A DNA stretch of 64,000 nt from Elmis aenea. Its lineage: Eukaryota > Arthropoda > Insecta > Coleoptera > Elmidae. Below, in pieces: positions 56,963 through 64,000 of this stretch. Made by a program: the position numbers and the translations under genes. The notes below the pieces were generated by a model. It was given only the letters and a program-made list of their open reading frames with translations. It searched no databases and was not told where the DNA came from. The stretch's first letter is position 1. Every line of letters starts with the position of its first letter. The stretch lies in assembly GCA_947652605.1 (NCBI GenBank), contig OX393577.1:36459466-36523465 (forward strand). Direction: 5' to 3'.

Positions 56963-57220
56963 TTATTGTGGCTCAATAGTTTTAGCTGGTTCATCAAAAT
57001 CGTCTAAAAAGCGTTCTTGTTTGACAGCATACATAGAATACACATATACTCCTAGTACTCCACAACCAAAAAGTCCAGCAGTGAACAGGTTTTTTTTACG
57101 AAGACGTTGAAGCCTTTGAACCCGTCGCAAATTTTGTTGTTCGACAAACTTCATAAAATCCAAATCAGACTGTTTAACTTTACTTAAATCTATTTTCGGC
57201 ATACGATCACTGTCGCTCAT
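56963..57220 (-). CDS. COA3: Cytochrome c oxidase assembly factor 3 (CCDC56)
   Basis: An 85-residue single-exon protein starting MSDSDRMPKIDLSKVKQSDL. It has the family's charged coiled-coil lead (FMKFVEQQNLRRVQRLQRLR), one transmembrane helix (about residues 45-66, LFTAGLFGCGVLGVYVYSMY) and an acidic tail (DDFDEPAK). This matches COA3/CCDC56, an inner-membrane protein needed to stabilise newly made COX1 during cytochrome c oxidase assembly. TFB1M starts 17 nt downstream on the same strand. In Drosophila the orthologous pair is known to be dicistronic, and the arrangement here matches it. Confidence 0.92.
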   Translation of the reverse strand: MSDSDRMPKIDLSKVKQSDLDFMKFVEQQNLRRVQRLQRLRKKNLFTAGLFGCGVLGVYVYSMYAVKQERFLDDFDEPAKTIEPQ

Positions 57221-57556
57221 CTTATTTTAGTACACAAACTTTTATGTGTCGACTATTAAAGATCAAAACATAGCCTAACCACAAAAATACCCACGCAAAA
57301 GAGAAGAATGCCAGAATAGCAATCTCCTAAGTAACAAAATGAATCCGTATTAGACTGCCATCTGAATAAGGGGCTTTCAACTTTTGAGTAAAGAAACGAA
57401 CCGTAGTATGCGACTAGCGCCCAATTTGTAATTCATTTCTAAATTCTGGATTGCTGTAGTTGTGGTTGACTCTTTTTTGTTAATGGAATTTTTCTTTAAC
57501 AGTTTGGCAAAAGAGTTAATTATAGCATTTTTCAGAGCAGAGAGGGAATTAAAGAA
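57221..57556 (-). promoter_or_regulatory. Upstream region of COA3-TFB1M
   Basis: The likely 5' untranslated region and promoter of the dicistronic unit. No motif can be named with confidence. Confidence 0.35.
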
Positions 57557-57895
57557 TAGTTATTTTATGTATCAAGGCCAAAAAGTACGTTTTGGCCGAG
57601 GTGCATATTACATTTTTTGTGCGATCGAATTAAAAACAATTTAAATTTTTAGTCATTTTCAAAATTATAGGTTAGAAACTACGCGACATTCTGTCACTGA
57701 CAGATGACGGCGTATGTACTGCATTACCGGCCCTCTCTTTGGCAACGGCCGTAAAAGTTACTTTTTCGGCCGTTGCTAAGGGTAACGGCCTGAAAAGTAA
57801 CTTTTACGGCCGTTGCTAAGGATAGGGCCGGTAATGCAGTACTTTATGGTTGCTAACGCGTCCGTCAAACAGCTGTTTCTAGTACGATCGCACAA
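57557..57895. mobile_element. MITE J copy 2, about 340 bp
   Basis: It runs from 'tagttattttatgtatcaag' to 'gatcgcacaaaa' and matches 51204-51585 closely, lacking about 40 bp present there. Its repeated 'acggccgttgctaagg' and 'gtaacttttacggcc' blocks can fold. Flanks do not show a clear duplication. Confidence 0.7.
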
Positions 57896-58340
57896 AAAAT
57901 TATGTATGCTCACAAATTAATGTATTTTACATTTCTCTATGTACCCAAAATTATGTATAATGTGTGTAAGAAGAGAACCCAATAAGTTGTGAATTTCTAC
58001 TAAGGACTTTATAAATTTCAGATTGGAGTATGTTTATATTTGTAAAGATGTGACATTTAAGTGTTTAAAGTTACTTCCGGATTTCTCCACTTCCGGTTTA
58101 ATTACGAAAACTGCTATAGCGTCAGTTAATTAATTTTAACTAATTAAAGTTAATATTATGCCCATTTGTCATAATTTTATTATTAAATAATTTTAAATAA
58201 AATAAGTTAGGTTACCAGAAAAATAACTTGAAACTATTTTTCCTATATTTTATTCTAAAATAAATATTTATTTATTTAATTTACGTTGCTAGTTCTTAAA
58301 TTAAAACATTATTTAGTAGTCCAGTGCACTAATCACATTT
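57896..58340. other. AT-rich intergenic, no gene seen
   Basis: No exon recognised. 'acttccgg' occurs twice near 58071-58100. Confidence 0.45.
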
Positions 58341-58346
58341 TTTATT
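58341..58346 (-). terminator. Hexosaminidase polyadenylation signal
   Basis: AATAAA on the minus strand about 15 nt after the stop codon. Confidence 0.5.
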
Positions 58347-58360
58347 ATTTAAATATATAT

Positions 58361-58775
58361 TTAACACTTTCCTTCATTCTGCACACACCAAAGTGGTGCT
58401 ACTGCTTCTGCTTTAATACCTCGAGTAGTCAGTCTTTCACGATGTCGGTAAAATCTAGTTTCTGCTTTATCTGTATCTTCTTCAGGGTCAGACCAGAGAC
58501 GTTCTGCAGCAGCTGCAGCTCTTGGCCAAATTCTTGAGTCTATGGAATATTCATCAACTAGTTCTCCCCACATGCACACTTCTCCCCCAAGAACACCAGA
58601 GTGGCGAGGTAGTTTGTTTTTATATGCTGTTCTCCAGGTATAATATCGGGTAACACCCCAAAATCCATGATCCAGGTACCAAGCATCTTTGGTAGATATA
58701 ATGATTTTGTAACCTTTTTGTAGCAGTTTTTGTGGCAAGTCGTTTGTGGTTGGAACCCATGTTTCTACCACGTAT
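58361..58775 (-). CDS. fdl: Beta-N-acetylhexosaminidase (GH20), last coding exon
   Basis: An acceptor TTTTAG|ATAC at 58776 opens a 138-codon exon reading YVVETWVPTTNDLPQKLLQK, then STKDAWYLDHGFWGVTRYYT, GGEVCMWGELVDEYSIDSRI and WPRAAAAAERLWSDPEEDTD, ending LWCVQNEGKC. This is the C-terminal part of a GH20 catalytic barrel. GGEVCMWGE and WPRAAAAAERLW are family signatures that line the substrate pocket. The STKDAWYLDHGFW segment resembles the fused lobes (fdl) branch, which trims a terminal GlcNAc from N-glycans, more than the chitin-degrading NAG1 branch, which has NYDALYLDCG there. The catalytic Asp-Glu pair is in an earlier exon that I did not find upstream, where hAT insertions dominate to 64 kb. 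Confidence 0.85.
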
Positions 58776-58886
58776 CTAAAACAAACAAAATTTGCATGTC
58801 AAATAATTAGATTTTAGGTCTAGAACTAAAAGCAAAAGTGAAGGACAAATTATGATTTAACATTAACTTTAAACGAATAATATAGC

Positions 58887-59086
58887 CAGAGGCGGATTAA
58901 AGTCGGTTGAGGCCTTGGGCGCAGAAGAAAATATTGGGCCCCTTAAAAAAGAGAGCGAGAGACCGGGAAAATAAAAATACATGTAAACCATATATTTAAA
59001 TAAATAAAGTTGGGGTTTTGCGGGGCCCTTCAGAAGTCGGGACCCAGGGCGCGCGCCCGGTGCGCCCGCCGTTAAATTCGCCTCTG
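58887..59086. mobile_element. hAT-like MITE, 200 bp
   Basis: CAGAGGCGGATTAAAG and ...TTAAATTCGCCTCTG ends with flanks AATATAGC (58879-58886) and AATGTAGC (59087-59094), matching at 7 of 8. It lies just upstream of the hexosaminidase exon, in its intron. Confidence 0.75.
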
Positions 59087-59313
59087 AATGTAGCGAATAT
59101 CTTTTGGCGGGATTGGTTGCATCATAACTAGATAATAGTTTTGTTGGCGCAGACGGTTCGGAACTAGTTGTTAAGCCCAAAAATTTTGCCGAATAAGCCT
59201 AAGCATTCCGATCCACGAATCACGATACCACGAAGGTCAGTCTGATAGTTTGACAGCGTTGGATGCATGGTCTACTACACAGGCTGGGAAACTCCCATGT
59301 AAAACCACTGTCT

Positions 59314-60465
59314 CAGTGGCGTGCGGTGACTTTTCAACCAGGGGATGCTGTCCAAAAAAACGAACAATTTTTTTTTTTTTTAATTAATTTTATTCTACGA
59401 TCTTTTTTACAAAATTCGTCTATAGCAACATCATACAATCTTTTTTCATTTTTCATATTTAGCAATGATTTTTTTTCAATTGATATTAAAGCGAGAGCAG
59501 ACAGTCTATCGCCATTTTGGCTGCTTCTGGTGAATGTTTTTATTCTTTTTATTGTCGAAAACGATCGTTCAGCCGATGCGCTCGTGGAACCGTGGAAGGT
59601 ATAGCGCAAATTAATTGTATTAATTTAAATACTTCTGTCAAAACATCTTTTAGCTCATCTTTCACAATTAATTCTTTTATGCAATTTATAGATTTTAAAT
59701 GAAAGTCGGGAGTCGAGTACACGTAAACTAATTGACTTTTTAACTTCATAAAATCAAAGTATTTTCCATAAGTTGGCTGAAGTGATTGTAATAGAAAATC
59801 CGGAAAATTCTTTTCATATTCTTTAAATTTTCAATCAAAAATTGCAATTATTATTAACCACAGTTTCATCCATATTATGGGTCGTATTAAATAATAATCA
59901 AAATTCTAAGTAGCGAAACAGTGCACTAAAAATAGAGTTAAGCTTATTTAAATAGAAGAAGTTTGATTTAAAGAAAGTAAACAAAAATCAATTTACAACG
60001 GAAATGATTATTTTGAAGCGTGCAGTAATATCAATCGAGTGCGGCTGCCCTACCATATAACAGTTGCCCCACACAGAGGAACCATGAGAGTAATCGCTTC
60101 CCGTAGCTGTTAAGTAAAGCAACGATGCGGGCAATAGACTAGGGACTGCATCGCAGTGCGCATGCGCCAAGAACGCAAATTTCGAATCCACAATCAGAAA
60201 CGCATCCCTCAGTCGGGCTCACAATCGTTAGCGCTGTGCATCGCACACATTTCGTCAGCCGCTCGCTGGATGTAGATTATATAACGCAAATTTTCGAGCA
60301 GGCAAAACATCGTATATAATAAATAAAATTATCACGTAACAAAAAATAAAATCAAAGCGAAATAAAGCTACACGAAATTCAAATATGATACGTAAAAAAA
60401 AAATTCTTGACGTGAATTTTAGGGGATGCGCCGCATCCAACGCATCCATGGACCGCACGCCGCTG
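59314..60465. mobile_element. hAT element, 1152 bp, duplication CACTGTCT
   Basis: CAGTGGCGTGCGGTGAC at the left and a right end whose complement is CAGCGGCGTGCGGTCC, with exact 8 bp duplications CACTGTCT at 59306-59313 and 60466-60473. It carries a broken transposase C-terminus. Confidence 0.88.
59334..59749 (-). pseudogene. hAT transposase C-terminal fragment, frameshifted
   Basis: Minus-strand frames give LKDVLTEVFKLIQLICAIPS and, after a frame change near 59590, STSASAERSFSTIKRIKTFT and RSSQNGDRLSALALISIEKK. SAERSFSTIKRIKT with DRLSALALISI is the hAT dimerisation domain of the TTF/ZMYM-like group. No DDE core is present. Confidence 0.75.
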
Positions 60466-60899
60466 CACTGTCTACTACACAGATAGGAAGCCTGTCAAAA
60501 AATCTGGAACTTTTCGACAAATTTCCGCTAGACGGCGATGTCTAAGAAGCAGTTGCCATAAAAATCCCTTAGATGGCGATAAGTTTAAGAGCCCGTGCTT
60601 GCACTAGGTCGGATCTTATTTTGAACAAAACTGACTTAAAAGTTCCGTTAAAATATTTTTTTATGTATCCTTTGATTGATTAAATTCTTACTTTGCAAAT
60701 TTTTCAAGAGAAAGCTTTAAAATCTCGCTAACTATGTCAAAATCTTGTGCACGAACCGGTCCTTAGATTTATCGTCATCTAGCGATAATTTATGGCGAAC
60801 GGTTCTTAGACTTATCGCCATCTGTGGGATAATTTCAATAACTAGTTATCGGCCTCAGTCGCTTTTATATGGAAGTTTCTCAACCTGTGTAGTAGACCG

Positions 60900-61058
60900 T
60901 GTATAATGCCGAGGCCGGTAGCTACTTCCGGAATTATTATCCCATTAAAATTTGCTAACCTCGATTTGAATCAATCAGTGGATGTACATATTATATAATA
61001 ATGTTTAACCGAATTTATGAGTTAGTTCTGTTTAAAATTAAGATAGCACAACCACGAA
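60900..61058. other. Spacer between elements, nothing recognised
   Basis: No exon or terminal repeat recognised. Confidence 0.4.
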
Positions 61059-61064
61059 TCAGTT

Positions 61065-61677
61065 CCATGGCCAACTTCATTCATAATCCGCTCAGCTGCT
61101 TTCTTCGCTACTTATATGGCCGTCCCAATTCCAAATGTTTCATTGTTGTGAGAAGTCAAAATCGACTGTCAAAATAGTACGTCAGGTGGCGCCCTCAGTG
61201 ATGTATTTTAAATGTCATTTATGTTCAAAAATGTCATGTTAATACTAATAATGGCAGTTAAATGTCCAAGTTGAGAAAAAATCAACAAATATTTTTATGA
61301 ATAGTTGTAACAATTATTCTTCAAGATTTAATTCGCAATTGTCACTGAATTTGGGAAAAGTATACATATTTTTTAGCAAACCAACAAACCCGTCAAAAAG
61401 TTGTGAGATTGATAAAGCACATATTTACCTTAGGAAATCTCCCATAAGCGAAGTTGATTGCTGTTGGTTATTTTTACAGGTAAATAATTATTATTCAAGT
61501 CCAAAGTCTTATGGAAATATGTGACTAACTATCAATTTAAAAAATATAGTTATTGATATACTTCACAGGGAGCGCCAGTTGACGTACTTTTTTGACGTTT
61601 ACCTGGGAACGACGTTTATGGTCAATTGGGACGGCCATATAAGTAGCGTAGCGGATTATGAATGAAGTTGGCCATGG
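61065..61677. mobile_element. MITE I, complete copy, 613 bp
   Basis: CCATGGCCAACTTCATTCAT at the left, running to 'acttatatggccgtcccaat', is mirrored at the right end. TCAGTT flanks both sides (61059-61064 and 61678-61683). A 75-codon frame inside has no recognisable domain. Diverged ends of the family recur at 41438, 41559 and 45772. Confidence 0.8.
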
Positions 61678-61683
61678 TCAGTT

Positions 61684-61946
61684 TCTAGACTTATCGCAAT
61701 CTAGGAAAAAATTATGTCGACTATTCCCCTCATGGTCATATAAACTGATATAAACCAATCACTTTGTCAAATTATAGTCACGCCTTAATGTTTTGACCAA
61801 TCACGTTCATTTTTAAGCGATAAAATCCCTAGGGATTTTTTCACCTCCAAAATAGCGAAAACATCCCGTTGTCATGTCAATTATATCCTTAGCAACCTGG
61901 TTGTTTGTTTACAGATGTTTGACAGTTGTAAAATATATTATTTGAC
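61684..61946. other. Upstream of the Crypton-like exon
   Basis: It contains 'atccctagggatttt' and no recognised exon. It could hold the promoter of the small frame that follows. Confidence 0.35.
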
Positions 61947-62123
61947 ATGAGCCGTTTCGGAATAACTTCCATAGAAGAAATACAAAAAACTGTTGCAAAT
62001 ATAACTCCCAAAAATACTGTTGCATCCAAAATGTCAATATGGAAACAATTTGAAAATTTTTGCAAGGAAAGGAGTTACGATTTAAATGCGCTACAGAGGT
62101 TGGTACGCTATCGAAAATGTTAA
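61947..62123 (+). CDS. Crypton/tyrosine-recombinase-like N-terminal exon, candidate
   Basis: ATG at 61947 opens 58 codons: MSRFGITSIEEIQKTVANIT, then PKNTVASKMSIWKQFENFCK and ERSYDLNAL. A short 'I--IEE---' lead followed by NT---S---W--F--FC-ER resembles the SAM-like N-terminal domain of Crypton-type tyrosine recombinases and their domesticated relatives. A donor CAGAG|GTTGGT at about 62098 would allow splicing on. The catalytic R-H-x-x-R-Y domain is not seen in the window. Either a first exon, a truncated element, or chance similarity. Confidence 0.4.
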   Translation: MSRFGITSIEEIQKTVANITPKNTVASKMSIWKQFENFCKERSYDLNALQRLVRYRKC

Positions 62124-62193
62124 CAAATAATAAACGAAAATTGTAATTATTTTTGGTATCTTATTTGGGAAATAGTCTAATCAAATATATTTC

Positions 62194-62373
62194 GGAACAT
62201 TATTTTGCAGGAAAAATTTTAACTCAAGTTTGTTACTTATAGGTAACATCCCTCGACAAAATGAATGACAAAATCCCTCGCCTTCGGCTCAGGATTTTGT
62301 CATGTCTTTTGTCTCAGGATGTTACCAAAGTAACAAACTTTTGTCAATAATTTTACCGGCAAAATAATGTTCC
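62194..62373. repeat. Palindromic repeat, 180 bp
   Basis: GGAACATTATTTTGCAGG is mirrored by CCGGCAAAATAATGTTCC at the right end. Inside, 'aagtttgttactt' and 'ggtaacatcc' are mirrored too, around a central 'aaaatccctcgccttcggct' hairpin. No duplication was determined. Confidence 0.7.
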
Positions 62374-62948
62374 CTTAATATATTATAACTGAAAAGTTCT
62401 CGATTTTTTGACAGGCATCCGAACCTGCGTAGTAAACCGTGGTTGGATGCTATGAAATGTCAACGCACCCGCGAAGCAAAGGGCAAAGGTAAGGCTATAT
62501 GGTACTAGTGTGGTACTACGGGTATGTTCTGTGGTATTACTACTAGTGAATGTAATTCAGCGGTTCCCAAACTGATTTTGTTGCGGAACTCTTCCAAGGT
62601 TTTTCAAAATTGCGGAACCCTTACCATACCTACGTTTTACGTTTTACGGAGCCCCCACCAATTTTAATAAGACATTAAATGAAAATAAACAGTATAGTCT
62701 CACTTTTGCTTCGCGCGTACATCCGTGGTAGGGTGACCACCCGTCCTACTTTGGGAGGACATTTTCTGCAATTAAACCTTTTGTCCTCTGCCCTACCTCC
62801 CAAAGAAAAAACATAAACGTTCTACTTTATATTTTTCCAATTTTATCAAACTTTAATGCGCCTAACTACCTATTTTTTTGTATTACCTTTATTTTATTAT
62901 TATTATACTGTTGATTTAAAAAAAATCTTGTAAAAAAATTTGAGTTTA
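62374..62948. other. Repeat debris, no gene seen
   Basis: It includes a GTAGTAAACC-type element K end (about 62425-62443), a hAT-like end CAGCGGTTCCCAAACTG (about 62562) and 'ggtgaccacccgtcc' (about 62735), another hAT-like start. No exon recognised. Confidence 0.5.
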
Positions 62949-62950
62949 GT

Positions 62951-64000
62951 ATACAGGATGATTCAGTTTGACTGTCGCACCCCTATAACTTTGTTATATT
63001 TAGAGGAAACGCCCTATAAACCTTATATGTTTCAAACATATAAAAAAATTTGCTCTAAGTTCGATCTAAAAATATCGCGAAAAGCAGAAAATTGCAAATT
63101 GCAGAGTAAATGGTCCAAATGTGGATCATTAAGCGTTAATTTAATAGAACTTATTCCTTTATTATTAGCAGGTTGTTATTAAAAACTGCAAAACTCGGTT
63201 ATTACTTCTTTATTTCGAATATTAGAGATATGTTTAGATGGAATTTATGAGCTAATTTTTCCGGAGAATGGTAAAATAAATCAAATTCCGCGCTAAACGG
63301 TGGCAGATACGAAGAAAAGTGAAGAAACACTTTTTGTTTAGAATAAAATGCTCTACCCAAAAAACAGTTCGAGTTTGATTTTGAACAGAGCCGTACCAGT
63401 TTTTTATAAAATTTATTGTAACTGAACCCCCACAACTTCGCCACTGGTTGCTTGTGAGGCTTGACATTCTCACCGAATGTGATACCTAACGTGTGGGGCT
63501 GTATACCAAATTTGGTTTAAATATATCTACTGGTCGAGAAATGGTTAAAAATTATCGTTTTTTTTCAACACCCTGTATCTTTAAAATGAAGCGTTTATGG
63601 ACCCACGTTGATATGGAATATTCACTTTAAAATAGTAGATAAGTTTTGTATCGACTGTTAAACTCCGGCTACAAAAAAGTGGACCACCCTGTATACATTT
63701 AATTTATAAACATTAATTTTCTGCAAGGCCTTTCATGATTTTTTAAAATGCGAACAACTGGTAGCGCGGGGCCCCTGGTAGCGCGGGGCCCCGGGCGCAG
63801 GCCCATATCGCCCATACCTAAGGGCGGCCCTGTATGTTTGTAAATTGTGGAAAATTCTTTACCGAATGACGTTCAAAAGTTTTTTCTATAATGAAATGTC
63901 AGACTGGCGATTGTCAACTTTTCTTTTGAAATTATATGGTATATTAATTCTGATGGAGAATTAAATTCTACATCTGATAGTGTATTAAAAACATTAATAT
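62951..64000. mobile_element. Foldback family E copy, running off the window
   Basis: TA|CAGGATGATTCAGTTTGACT starts an arm matching 18120-18285. Text near 63900-63925 (gtcagactggcgattg) also belongs to the family. Other foldback ends CACCCTG|TA lie at about 63571 and 63698, and a hAT-like end ggcggccctg at about 63826. 'ctggtagcgcggggcccc' is tandemly doubled near 63760-63793. The right boundary is outside the window. Confidence 0.55.

Larger units (their letters stand above)
59269..60898. mobile_element. Element K with GGTCTACTACACAGG ends
   Basis: GGTCTACTACACAGGCTGGG, continuing AAACTCCCAT, is mirrored at the right end (…CCTGTGTAGTAGACC) with several mismatches. Much of the interior is the hAT element at 59314-60465. 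Related 'cctgcgtagtaaacc' and 'tctactacacagataggaag' ends at 62424-62445 and 60471-60490 show further copies. Superfamily unknown. Confidence 0.6.

Noticed and set aside
59549..59749. Separate small gene next to the hAT fragment
   Set aside because: Its translation continues into the hAT dimerisation domain after a frameshift, so it is part of the same dead transposase.
61297..61524. 75-codon frame inside MITE I
   Set aside because: It has no recognised domain and lies within a non-autonomous element. Kept only as a note in the MITE entry.

Overview
The window is AT-rich insect nuclear DNA. The evidence is short introns with canonical GT-AG sites, several single-copy animal housekeeping genes, and a very heavy load of DNA transposons and MITEs. 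The density of palindromic elements ending in CAGGGTG/CACCCTG suggests a beetle or another repeat-rich insect, but I cannot fix the order from sequence alone. No viral, bacterial or organellar genes were recognised.

Layout. 1-2888 holds an intact hAT transposase (minus strand) with one terminal repeat. 3000-22900 is mostly transposon debris. It also contains two 5' coding exons (22738-22833 and 11218-11360, minus) that I assign to the Golgi secretory-pathway Ca2+/Mn2+ ATPase (SPoCk/ATP2C1); its later exons are not seen. At 23880-24733 a dead piggyBac element lies just upstream of ATMIN/ASCIZ (25057-26523, plus), a four-zinc-finger protein whose tail carries a long series of TQT motifs. ENTR1/SDCCAG3 follows on the minus strand (six exons, 39720 down to 30001), with a 5.2 kb last intron full of nested repeats. 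39.7-46.0 kb is repeats and a broken DUF7869-type transposon gene. Elp1 (plus, six exons, 46013-50750, 1264 codons) is complete. 51.0-54.4 kb is a palindromic transposon with a second palindromic transposon inside it. 55.5-57.2 kb holds COA3 and TFB1M on one strand 17 nt apart, matching the dicistronic unit known in Drosophila. 58361-58775 is the last coding exon of a GH20 beta-N-acetylhexosaminidase (probably fdl), whose earlier exons were not identified. 59-64 kb is nested hAT and other elements plus a small exon resembling a Crypton-type recombinase N-terminus.

Functional themes. The host genes act in tRNA wobble-uridine modification (Elp1), mitochondrial rRNA methylation and cytochrome oxidase assembly (TFB1M, COA3), dynein light chain gene control (ATMIN), endosome trafficking (ENTR1), Golgi ion transport (SPoCk) and glycan or chitin trimming (hexosaminidase). 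They share no pathway except the COA3-TFB1M pair.

Mobile elements. Target-site duplications could be read directly for many elements: TA (CAGGGTG foldbacks), 8 bp (hAT), TTAA (piggyBac), 3 bp (PIF/Harbinger) and 9 bp (a near-perfect 311 bp hairpin). In two cases the opposite arm of a palindromic host element preserves the empty site of a later insertion. The loops of one foldback family carry DUF4817/helix-turn-helix transposase fragments, which suggests its parent.
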